A model generated the notes under the pieces. The model was not told the origin of the DNA. It did not search any database and was given only the letters and a program-made list of their open reading frames with translations. Source: Planctomycetota bacterium (lineage in GTDB: Bacteria; Planctomycetota; Planctomycetia; Pirellulales; Lacipirellulaceae). From it: a stretch of DNA of 62,513 bases. Positions within the stretch are counted from its first letter, which is position 1. Each line of letters begins with the position of its first letter. The stretch is from NCBI GenBank assembly GCA_013152205.1, contig JAADGV010000081.1:1-62513 (forward strand), in the 5' to 3' direction. This document shows positions 1 through 8,182 of the stretch, in pieces. The position numbers and the translations under genes were made by a program.

Positions 1-126
1 CCGTTCGATAGTTTTCCATCCCCCCAGTATAAGATCCTAAAGGTTTCGCCTAAAGGCGAGGGTTTTATACCCATCGCAAGGACAATAAAAACTTGGGGGG
101 ACTACATCCAGGCCGTAAAACCGTTG
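1..126. other. non-coding stretch downstream of the GTPase pair, with a small hairpin
   Basis: No credible gene. A short perfect stem (TCGCC-TAAA-GGCGA, 46-59) lies just past the stop codon of the minus-strand GTPase gene. A C6 run near 20 and a G6 run near 95 could pair around it. It may be a terminator or a fragment of an intergenic repeat; a similar ACGCC-AAA-GGCGT stem occurs at the far right end of the window. Confidence 0.3.
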
Positions 127-1485
127 CTAGGCGTCCCCCGCATACGGGTTCAGCGAGATCTTCTTCTTAATTTCTGCCTTCAGTTGTTCGAGCACCGATT
201 CTTTGTCGGTGTTTTCTAGAATTTGAGTAATCACCTGCTTCGGCGATTCGCTGCCCCAGCTTGCGCCGTGTTGGAAATAGTAGCGAGCCGCTTGGCCGAC
301 AATATACGAACCGTAACCGGCAGCCGCACCCTGAGGCAAGGCCGTAGCCACGCTGCCGTAGCCGACGGTCAACGCTTTGAAAACTGAAGCAGCGTAGGTG
401 ACAACCGCCTCGCTCAACATCACCCAGCCGGCTGCTTTGAGAATCGAAGTCACCAACGACCGTGCGTTGGAGGTCGTGATGCTCATGCCGTAAATGCGTC
501 CCAAGGTTACCACCATCGTGGCGTCGACTGCCGTGCCTCCCAACACATCAATAGCCGGAAGCGGATTCAGCGCAACGGCCAACGATTTGATCACCGCGAA
601 CTTCCAGATCGTACTCGCCGCGGCATCTTCGCGCAGACGAACCCGCAACGCCGCCATCCGGTCGCTCTTATCCGCTGCAAACATGGCCGCGTTTAGCGCC
701 AGCAGCGATTTCCCTTCCGCATCCAGGACTTCCAAAATCCGTTCTTGTAGCTCGTCGACTTGCGGAGCTGGCTTTCGCCATTCGCTCTTTGAACTGCCAT
801 CGGCAGACTCGACGACATACTCCACCTCTCGCGGGTCTGCCTGCGTAACAACGATATTCTCCGCCTCGACCATCCCCGACAAACGGGGTCCACGAAACAG
901 GCTCAGCAATTGCTCCAGTTCTTCGCGACGGTAGAGGTCCGCTTTATTCAACACCAGCAAAATCGGTTTGTTGCTGACGACCAAATGTTCGAGTGCGGAA
1001 TATTCCGTATCATTCAAATCCGAATCGGTAACAAACAGCACTAAGTCGGCCCGGGCAGCCGCTGCCTGAGCCATCTCGGCACGTTCGGCACCTTCAACTT
1101 CGTTCAACCCGGGGGTGTCGACCAGCACCACCTGCGAGTTGGCAAACCCCGGCACGCAATAGCCAACCCCCTCCCACGGCACATGCCAGATATCTTTCGT
1201 CCAGCCACCTTGCACATTAACATTCGTCAGGTCGTCGCCCACCAAGGCATTGATCAGCGCCGATTTTCCCGTGCTGATTTCGCCAAACACGACAATCTCG
1301 ACCCGACCCGACTCCAACTTCTCCGACATCCGCGCAAGCTCGTCCAGATCGTGCTGCAACTCTTGCCGCTCGTCGTCGCTACAGCCTGCGAACTGCTGGA
1401 TCGCATGACGTACCGAGTCGATCGCAGCTTGATAGTCGGTATCGACATCCGACGAGTCGCCGGGATGAGGAGGTTGGTCGCTCAT
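127..1485 (-). CDS. Era/YcjF-like (DUF697-type) GTPase, membrane-associated
   Basis: A P-loop GTPase of 452 residues. G1 is GEISTGKS (residues 68-75), G3 is DTPG (123-126) and G4 is NKAD (180-183). The C-terminal third is hydrophobic and glycine/alanine-rich, as in GTPases with a DUF697-like membrane domain. The start is ATG at 1485 because AAGGAGG precedes it closely and the ATG overlaps the upstream stop as ATGA; upstream extensions have poor coding character. It is therefore translationally coupled to the homologous GTPase before it. The family is known but its cellular role is not settled; membrane stress or remodelling is a guess. The GTPase call is firm, the function is not. Confidence 0.85.
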   Translation of the reverse strand: MSDQPPHPGDSSDVDTDYQAAIDSVRHAIQQFAGCSDDERQELQHDLDELARMSEKLESGRVEIVVFGEISTGKSALINALVGDDLTNVNVQGGWTKDIWHVPWEGVGYCVPGFANSQVVLVDTPGLNEVEGAERAEMAQAAAARADLVLFVTDSDLNDTEYSALEHLVVSNKPILLVLNKADLYRREELEQLLSLFRGPRLSGMVEAENIVVTQADPREVEYVVESADGSSKSEWRKPAPQVDELQERILEVLDAEGKSLLALNAAMFAADKSDRMAALRVRLREDAAASTIWKFAVIKSLAVALNPLPAIDVLGGTAVDATMVVTLGRIYGMSITTSNARSLVTSILKAAGWVMLSEAVVTYAASVFKALTVGYGSVATALPQGAAAGYGSYIVGQAARYYFQHGASWGSESPKQVITQILENTDKESVLEQLKAEIKKKISLNPYAGDA

Positions 1486-3053
1486 TGGTCCTCCTTTTGC
1501 TGCTTCAGAGCCGCCAATTCGCGACGCCCTAGTTGCACAATCTTGCGCAGCGATTCGGGACGCGTAAGCCGTTGCCATTCGTCGCGGGCAAGCTCGACCA
1601 TGCCGGTGCCTTGTGGTTTCATTTCCTGTCGGAAGTATTTCATAAAAACATTTCCAATCCAGCGAGTCACGATTGCCTGTACCAAACCCTGCACCAACCC
1701 GCCGGCAATCGTGCCAATGCCTGGCACCGTTTTGAGCAACGCACCAACGCCACTGGCCAAGGCTGGGGTAACTGCGGTCACGCCCACCATCGCCACGAGG
1801 TTCTTGCCCAGTTGCTCTAACATCTTCACCACCATCTCGGCATCGATCGGCTGCTTGTAAATCCTCGCAAGTTCCAACACCATCTTCACCGTTATGGCGC
1901 TACCGCCTGCAATGTCTAGCAGCGGAATCGGGTTGATTCCCGCAGCCCCACCGGCAGCCCACATGTGCCGGCTAACCACCTCCTCCGCTCGAGCATCAAG
2001 CACCGCCCGAACGCGCTCTTTCGCCTCGTCGACCAACCCACGAGATTGCAGCAGCAGATTGGCCAACAGCAGGTCGCTCCCATCTCGAGCAACAATTTGC
2101 AACAACCGTTCAGCCAGCGCCTGCACATTCGCCGGCAGGTCCACCTGTTCCACGACTTCTTGCCCGTCTGCTGCCACACGAACTCGCGATCGCGAAACGG
2201 CACTCGCCCTTATCGCTACGACATCGGCCACGTCGATGCCTAGCAATTGACCGGCAATCTGTGCAACGAGCTGTTGCTGCTGCTCTTCGTCGTACCAATC
2301 TTCTTTGTTCAAACAAACCACCACTCGCTTTTCCATTTCGACGAGCTTGCCGACAAGCTCAGCCTCATAGTCCTTCAGCGGACCATCAACCACTAGCAAC
2401 ACCAGATCCGCATCCTTAGCAGCCGCAGACGCTTCGGCCGCCCGGCTCTCACCGCGCACCTCCGCCAACCCAGGCGTATCAACCAACACCACCCGATCGT
2501 TTCCGGGCCAAGGGATTTCACTCCGAATCGAAGTCGTGCCGCCCACAACGTCAGCAGCAAACACCTGCCGTCCCGCCAAAGCATTGAGCAACGACGATTT
2601 GCCGCTAGAGATCGTTCCAAACGCAACCACTTCGAGACGGCAACTTTGCTGTTTCTTTTCTAGCTCGGCCAAACCTTGTTGCACTTCGGCACGAAGCTCG
2701 GTCGAAACCCCCGCGTCGTCGGCGAACTCACGGCTTGTCGACAGATTGTCTTGCAACTCGCTTTGCCGCTGCGCAGCCGACAGCTCGCTGGGGTTCTTCG
2801 CCCGCCGCGAAAGTTTGCGCTGTTTTCCAAGCGAATTGCGAAACAGGCGTACCATGGCCCAAATCGAAAGCCCCCCCAGCAACACGCAGCCAACGGCAAT
2901 CAGCACCAGATAAGCCGTCGCCACACGCGGGCTTGTTTCAACCAAGCCTTGGTAGCTATCCACAATCGAGGGCAGCCATGCGACCAGCGCATAGCCAACC
3001 ACCGCCAAATAGACGATCAGCAGCAAACCAAAGCGTTGCGGAAGACGAGCCAT
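1482..3053 (-). CDS. membrane-anchored GTPase, DUF697-type, paralogue of the downstream gene
   Basis: A protein of 523 residues with two N-terminal membrane segments (about 8-30 and 45-70). A charged linker follows, then a GTPase domain with G1 GTISSGKS (146-153), G3 DTPGLAEV and G4 NKED. The hydrophobic C-terminal region resembles that of YcjF/DUF697 proteins. Met at 3053 is the start; upstream in-frame sequence has no membrane or domain character. The shoulder sequences after the G3 and G4 motifs resemble those of the next gene, so the pair probably arose by duplication. The two genes overlap by ATGA at 1482-1485. They may form a heterodimeric membrane GTPase; this is inferred from coupling and homology only. 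Confidence 0.85.
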   Translation of the reverse strand: MARLPQRFGLLLIVYLAVVGYALVAWLPSIVDSYQGLVETSPRVATAYLVLIAVGCVLLGGLSIWAMVRLFRNSLGKQRKLSRRAKNPSELSAAQRQSELQDNLSTSREFADDAGVSTELRAEVQQGLAELEKKQQSCRLEVVAFGTISSGKSSLLNALAGRQVFAADVVGGTTSIRSEIPWPGNDRVVLVDTPGLAEVRGESRAAEASAAAKDADLVLLVVDGPLKDYEAELVGKLVEMEKRVVVCLNKEDWYDEEQQQQLVAQIAGQLLGIDVADVVAIRASAVSRSRVRVAADGQEVVEQVDLPANVQALAERLLQIVARDGSDLLLANLLLQSRGLVDEAKERVRAVLDARAEEVVSRHMWAAGGAAGINPIPLLDIAGGSAITVKMVLELARIYKQPIDAEMVVKMLEQLGKNLVAMVGVTAVTPALASGVGALLKTVPGIGTIAGGLVQGLVQAIVTRWIGNVFMKYFRQEMKPQGTGMVELARDEWQRLTRPESLRKIVQLGRRELAALKQQKEDQ

Positions 3054-3206
3054 ACACCAATCAACATGAACCAAAAAAGAAAGCCCCAGCCCGGGTATTC
3101 GCCAGCGAGAGCAAAATATTCTGAAAAACACCCTCAAACCATTATAAACGCAGCCCCGCCGTACCGCCACGCAGCACTCCGCCGCAGGATGATGGCAAAA
3201 TCATGC

Positions 3207-3265
3207 TAGCCGCATGCGGAAGCCGCGGTCGAATCTGAAAAAACCGCGGCTTCCGCCCGCGGCTA
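3207..3265. repeat. imperfect palindrome (23-bp arms) in the GTPase-recQ gap
   Basis: Arms 3207-3229 and 3243-3265 are complementary at 21 of 23 positions; each contains GGAAGCCGCGGT or its complement. The loop is an A-rich 13 bases. It is the only structure I see in the 359-base gap 3054-3412 between divergently transcribed genes. Since neither gene ends here it is more likely a REP-like dispersed element than a terminator. Confidence 0.7.
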
Positions 3266-3412
3266 CTACAGAATCAGTGACTTTGTAATCGTCCTGCACT
3301 CTGCGGCCCACCGGTTGTCGACCCCATCCACAAATAGTAGCCTATACGCACGTATAGCGACCCCTCAACTTTTCAGAAAACCTCCCCCGACGCCAACCAC
3401 TCGCATACCGCC

Positions 3413-5623
3413 ATGTCCACCCTACCAACCCAAGCCGAAAATTCAGCCATTGAAATCGACGCCGTCCGCCAGGTCGTTCGCCAGTCGTGGGGCTACGATT
3501 CGTTCCGCCCGTTGCAACAGGAAGCGATCGAATGCGTTCTCGCAGGTCGCGATTCTGTGGTTGTCCTGCCAACCGGCGGAGGCAAGTCGCTTTGCTTTCA
3601 GGCGCCTGCCTGTTGCCTAGAGGGACTTGCCGTCGTTGTGTCGCCGCTTATCTCTTTGATGAAAGACCAAGTCGACTCGCTGCGAACAAACGGCATTGCC
3701 GCCGCTTTTTTTAATAGCTCGCTCACACCACGCGAGCGAAACGATGTCATCGAGGCGATTCGTTCCGACTCGCTCAAACTGCTCTACCTTGCGCCCGAAA
3801 GTTTACTCACCGAAAACGTATTGTCCCTGCTTGCCGGCGTGAAGATTTCGATGTTCGCCATCGACGAAGCGCACTGCATAAGTTCTTGGGGGCATGATTT
3901 TCGCCCCGAGTATCGGGGCCTTCGCACCCTGAAACAACGGTTCCCGAATGTTGCCGTTCATACCTACACGGCAACAGCCACCGAGCGCGTCCGCCACGAC
4001 ATCGCCACAGAGCTTGCGCTCGACCAGCCTGCAATGCTGGTTGGATCATTCGATCGACCCAATCTCAACTATCGTATTCAGCGGCGCAACCGCGGCATGG
4101 ATCAGATGCTCGAGGTCATCGAGCGACACCACGGCGAGTCGGGTATCGTCTATTGCATTTCTCGCAAAGAGGTCGAAAAGACCGCCGCCGCACTAAACGC
4201 TTTGGGCCACTCGGCTGTCGCCTACCATGCGGGGCTTTCCGACACCGACCGCATCAAAAACCAAGAGGCGTTTCTCGAAGAACGGATCGATATCGTTGTC
4301 GCCACGGTCGCCTTCGGCATGGGCATCGACAAATCAAACGTTCGTTTCGTCATTCACACCGGAATGCCCAAATCGCTCGAAGCCTATCAACAGGAAAGCG
4401 GTCGCGCAGGACGTGATGGCCTAGAGGCCGACTGTTGCCTCTTCTTCGGCGGCGGCGATTTTGGCACCTGGAAACGCTTGATGGCCTACTCCGGCGAAGT
4501 CACCGAAGCAGCCCTTGAGTCGCTACAAGCGATCGACCGATTTTGCAACTCCACCCGATGTCGACACAAGTCGCTCGTCGAGCATTTCGGTCAGACACTC
4601 GATCAACAGGAGTGCCAAGCCTGTGATATTTGTCTCGACCAAGTCGAACAAGTCGACGATCCGCTTATCGTCGCCCAAAAAATCCTCTCTTGCGTCATTC
4701 GGCTCGAGCAAATGTATGGCGCAGACTACACTGCCCAAGTGCTCGCCGGCAGCAACGATCAACGCATACTAGAAAAGCGCCACGACCAACTCAGCACCCA
4801 CGGCATCTTGGGCGAATACCCAAAAGGCGCCATCCGAGATTGGATCGAGCAACTCATCAGCCAAGATTGCGCACAAAAAATCGGCGAGTACAACCAACTG
4901 CAAGTCACCGAGCTGGGTTGGCAAGTCTTACGCGGCGAACATACCCCTACGTTGCTCAAGCCGGCGTCGAAAAGCTCCGACAAGAAAAGCCAGCGAAGCC
5001 AGTCTGTCGATCCGGCCTCTTGGGAAGGCGTCGATCGACCGCTCTTCGAATCGCTCAGAGATCTACGTCGTGAAATCGCCACCGAACAAGGCGTGCCCGC
5101 CTACATTGTCTTCGGCGATGCTGCCTTGCGAGACATGGCCCGCCGCCGCCCTTCGACCCAAGACGATTTCCTCCAGGTGCAGGGCGTCGGACAGAAAAAA
5201 TGTGAAGACTACGCCGAGCCGTTTTTAAGTTGCATCAACGACTACTGCACAACCAACTCACTCCCCACCGACGTCACTCCAACAGCCCTACCCTCAACGC
5301 CAACCAAGCCCCGCCGCCCAGCGAAAACCGCTTCAGCGGTCGCGGCCTTCCCCTACTTCAAAGAAGGCAAAACCGTCGCCCAAGTTGCCGAAGAGATGGG
5401 CCGCGCCGAATCAACCGTCTACGGCTACCTCGACATCTTCCTCCGCCACGAGCAGATCACCGACCCCTCTCCATGGATCGACGAAGCAACCGCAACCCGC
5501 ATCCGGCAAGCCATCGAAGCGGTCGGCAACGAAAAACTAAAACCGATTTTCGAGCACCTCGACAGCGAAGTCCCCTACCACCAAATCCGAATCGTCGCTG
5601 CTTGTTTGGCAAACGCGGAATAG
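3413..5623 (+). CDS. recQ: ATP-dependent DNA helicase RecQ
   Basis: A superfamily 2 3'-5' DNA helicase of 736 residues. Visible motifs are Walker A (TGGGKS, 54-59), the DEAH box (DEAHCISSWGHDFRPEYR, from 151) and the arginine-finger block (QQESGRAGRDG). The RecQ zinc site runs CRHKS (383) to CQACDIC. An HRDC domain lies at about 545-615. The last 100 residues form a helix-turn-helix region (KTVAQVAEEMGRAESTVYGYL) seen in longer RecQ proteins and absent from E. coli RecQ. RecQ acts in recombination and replication-fork repair. The ATG at 3413 gives a normal N-terminus. It stands alone between two repeat-bearing gaps. Confidence 0.95.
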   Translation: MSTLPTQAENSAIEIDAVRQVVRQSWGYDSFRPLQQEAIECVLAGRDSVVVLPTGGGKSLCFQAPACCLEGLAVVVSPLISLMKDQVDSLRTNGIAAAFFNSSLTPRERNDVIEAIRSDSLKLLYLAPESLLTENVLSLLAGVKISMFAIDEAHCISSWGHDFRPEYRGLRTLKQRFPNVAVHTYTATATERVRHDIATELALDQPAMLVGSFDRPNLNYRIQRRNRGMDQMLEVIERHHGESGIVYCISRKEVEKTAAALNALGHSAVAYHAGLSDTDRIKNQEAFLEERIDIVVATVAFGMGIDKSNVRFVIHTGMPKSLEAYQQESGRAGRDGLEADCCLFFGGGDFGTWKRLMAYSGEVTEAALESLQAIDRFCNSTRCRHKSLVEHFGQTLDQQECQACDICLDQVEQVDDPLIVAQKILSCVIRLEQMYGADYTAQVLAGSNDQRILEKRHDQLSTHGILGEYPKGAIRDWIEQLISQDCAQKIGEYNQLQVTELGWQVLRGEHTPTLLKPASKSSDKKSQRSQSVDPASWEGVDRPLFESLRDLRREIATEQGVPAYIVFGDAALRDMARRRPSTQDDFLQVQGVGQKKCEDYAEPFLSCINDYCTTNSLPTDVTPTALPSTPTKPRRPAKTASAVAAFPYFKEGKTVAQVAEEMGRAESTVYGYLDIFLRHEQITDPSPWIDEATATRIRQAIEAVGNEKLKPIFEHLDSEVPYHQIRIVAACLANAE

Positions 5624-5751
5624 GAATAAACCAACCCCACAAACAAGCCCCCCGGTAGCGGTCGTTGCCAAACGACCCTTATCAGTTCGTAGGGCAGCAG
5701 AGCCTGCTGGTACACGGTGCCTAGCGCTTGGTTTCAACTAAAATGCAAGTC

Positions 5752-5869
5752 GGTAGGGTGCGTGATCGTTGAAAAAACGGTGCGTTCGACCTCGGCTTCA
5801 AAGTTGATATGGTGTGGACGTATTACTCGCATGTAACGCACCAGATTAGGCGACGACCACGCACCCTAC
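5752..5869. repeat. inverted GTAGGGTGCGTG repeat downstream of recQ
   Basis: Arms 5752-5770 and 5851-5869 match at 17 of 19 positions in inverted orientation, with GTAGGGTGCGTG on the left and CACGCACCCTAC on the right. They enclose about 80 bases that include another ACGCACC copy. It lies between convergent genes (recQ and a VWA gene), so a bidirectional terminator or a dispersed repeat is equally likely. Confidence 0.6.
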
Positions 5870-5905
5870 GGACTCCCTCAGCCCCCAATCCCGAGCCCCC
5901 CCTCC

Positions 5906-8182
5906 TCACACCAACCCCCAGCGCTTTCGCAACAACCACTCGCCACTCAAAAGCCCAACTAGCGTCAGCAACAGTGGCCAGGTGTCCCATAGGGTGCGTT
6001 TTTGTGAAATTTCTTCTTCAAACTCGCTCGCTCGCAATTTGAGTTGCTCCAACAACCCCGGCAATTCCTCTGGCGCCAGCCCGGCGCCGCCTGCTTCGGC
6101 GGTGAGGTTCGCCAGCGAAGCCAACAGCGTAGGTTCTGCCGCCGGTTGATCTAGCTCCATGTCTCGATCAGGCACCAAAAACCGCGATTCCGTGGTGCCC
6201 AACACGGTCCCCTGGTCGCTGGCTGTTACCGTCACTCGATAATCGCCCGCTAGTTTGGTTTCAGCGAAATTGCCAATCACCTTCTCGCCTCGACGAGTTG
6301 CCCGAACCGAGACCGTACTCCCATCCGGCTTTTCGATTTTAATATCAAACGTAGCCGAAGTCAGCGGCTCGCGTTGGTCGTCGAACGCCCCGAGAGAAAA
6401 TTCTACTTCGCTGCCGCGTTGATAACGGCGACCATCGAGCCGCACCCACACCGCCTGCCCCTCGGTTTCATCTTTCCGCCCCAGCCACAGCACCAGTTGC
6501 CGCCAGAAACGGCGATGCACCTCGCCAAACCCTTCCATTTGCCAACGCCAAGTCGAGTCGACCGCCAACGCCAGGGTTCGACCTTCTCCCCATGCCCCCG
6601 TCACAAGCAACGGCCAGCGCTTCGCATTGCCAGACTCCGCCACCACCTGGGCGTTGGGCCGTAGCCGCGATCGGTCCAAACGATTCGCCCCATCCAAAAG
6701 CGGCAACGACTTCCAATCGAAAGCCTCTTGGCCCTCGCCGCTCAACTTCATGATCGGATGGTTTTGCATCCCTTTGGCGGGCACTAACCGTAGTGGCGAA
6801 AAATGGTGCATGTCTTTCCGCAAGGGTTCGCCAAAGTTCTGCCGTTCGGCACGACCAATCCGAACCGGCAACGCACCAGCCAACGGTGAACCTCGAAAGC
6901 CGCCCGGCCCAAAGCTATGGAAACCCCCTAGCATGGCCAAGCCTGCACCGTTTTCTATGTCTTCGGCAATCTTCTGCCACGATCGCTTGTTGAGTGCCGA
7001 GACATCCACATCGCCTAGCAAAAACGCATCGTACTTGCCCTCTCGTAGCTGCTGACGAATGTCGAGTTGTCGCTTTCGGTAGTTGAACTGCTCGTATTGC
7101 ACGTCAATGTCGGCATGCGCAGCCAACGCGCCGCGGACAAATCGCGGCTCGATGCTAGGCCCGCCACCAATCCGCGTGGCACCGGCAAGATATAGCACGT
7201 TGATCCCACCTTTTAGCACCGAAACAAACGTGCTTTGCTCGTTGTTATTGATGGCCAACTCGCCCTCGGGCGAAGTGATCTTCACCGAGACCTTATATTC
7301 GCCCGGCTCCATCGGCGTGTGAGAAAACGAAACCGGGATGCGCCGCCGATTGTTTTCGACCAACACTTGCCGAGTATCGACCACTTCCATCTCGCCGTCG
7401 GACGACTCCCACAATAGTTGGACTTTGAACGTTTGGTTTGCGTAGCCATCGGCTCCGATGGTCGCTTCAACGGGCACAGACGTTTCGGCAAAGACCGTAT
7501 CACCAACCAGCAGGTCTTCGACCCGTAGATCGGATTGCAGCCCCAACGCCGGTTTGCCAAACGTAAACGTATAAAGGGGCGTTCCCTCGTTGGCCAACCG
7601 TCTGGCAACCGTCTGCGGTGGAATATCGCGCGGAGCAAAGGCCCGTTGCGCACCATCGCTAAACAGCAGCACCGCAACCATCCGCTGCTGAGCTTCACGT
7701 TGCAGTATATCGTCCAGCGCCGAACCGATGGCCGTCTGTGGTCCGTCGGGTTCTGCCGGCAACTCGGCCTGACCCTCATTCCATTTCACGAGCGTAGTTG
7801 TTTCGTCAAATTGATAGAGTCGCAAATCCCACGACTCCGCCAGCTCAGCAAACTGATCCTGAGCTGAGCCAAGTGCCAGGAGCAGCGCATCCCAACGCGA
7901 TCGAGTGCCGACCGAATCGGCGATTTTCATGCTCCGCGAACTATCCACCAACAACACGAGCGAGCCAGGTAACTTGTGAATCTCGGTCATCATCAGCGTC
8001 GGTCGCAACATAGAGAACAGCAATAGCAATGCCGTGGCAGCTCGCAGCGAAACGAGTATCAGACGCTGCCGAGGCGAGAGCCGGCGCGAATTGGGCCCCA
8101 CCAGCAAAGCCAGCACCATCAGTCCAGCGACAACCGCCAAAAACCAAGGGCCCCCTACGGGGTCGACGCTCCATGAATTCAT
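5906..8182 (-). CDS. membrane VWA-domain protein with amidotransferase-like region (operon 1)
   Basis: A 758-residue protein with two N-terminal membrane segments, a von Willebrand A domain starting at LVDSSRSM (intact DxSxS metal site), a predicted beta-sandwich region, a class-I-glutamine-amidotransferase-like middle part (INVLYLAG, DAFLLGDVD) and a C-terminal membrane helix. Such proteins are the last gene of MoxR-DUF58-BatA clusters in planctomycetes. The VWA domain probably faces the periplasm and binds a protein partner in a metal-dependent way. The ATG at 8182 overlaps the BatA stop as ATGA. The substrate is unknown. Confidence 0.85.
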   Translation of the reverse strand: MNSWSVDPVGGPWFLAVVAGLMVLALLVGPNSRRLSPRQRLILVSLRAATALLLLFSMLRPTLMMTEIHKLPGSLVLLVDSSRSMKIADSVGTRSRWDALLLALGSAQDQFAELAESWDLRLYQFDETTTLVKWNEGQAELPAEPDGPQTAIGSALDDILQREAQQRMVAVLLFSDGAQRAFAPRDIPPQTVARRLANEGTPLYTFTFGKPALGLQSDLRVEDLLVGDTVFAETSVPVEATIGADGYANQTFKVQLLWESSDGEMEVVDTRQVLVENNRRRIPVSFSHTPMEPGEYKVSVKITSPEGELAINNNEQSTFVSVLKGGINVLYLAGATRIGGGPSIEPRFVRGALAAHADIDVQYEQFNYRKRQLDIRQQLREGKYDAFLLGDVDVSALNKRSWQKIAEDIENGAGLAMLGGFHSFGPGGFRGSPLAGALPVRIGRAERQNFGEPLRKDMHHFSPLRLVPAKGMQNHPIMKLSGEGQEAFDWKSLPLLDGANRLDRSRLRPNAQVVAESGNAKRWPLLVTGAWGEGRTLALAVDSTWRWQMEGFGEVHRRFWRQLVLWLGRKDETEGQAVWVRLDGRRYQRGSEVEFSLGAFDDQREPLTSATFDIKIEKPDGSTVSVRATRRGEKVIGNFAETKLAGDYRVTVTASDQGTVLGTTESRFLVPDRDMELDQPAAEPTLLASLANLTAEAGGAGLAPEELPGLLEQLKLRASEFEEEISQKRTLWDTWPLLLTLVGLLSGEWLLRKRWGLV

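Noticed and set aside
127..3053. GTPase pair as an anti-phage dynamin-like defence system
   Set aside because: The proteins look like DUF697-type GTPases, not full dynamins, and no other defence gene is nearby.
2676..3209. Plus-strand frames of up to 177 residues opposite the GTPase gene
   Set aside because: They lie antisense to a clear GTPase and show no domain or signal.
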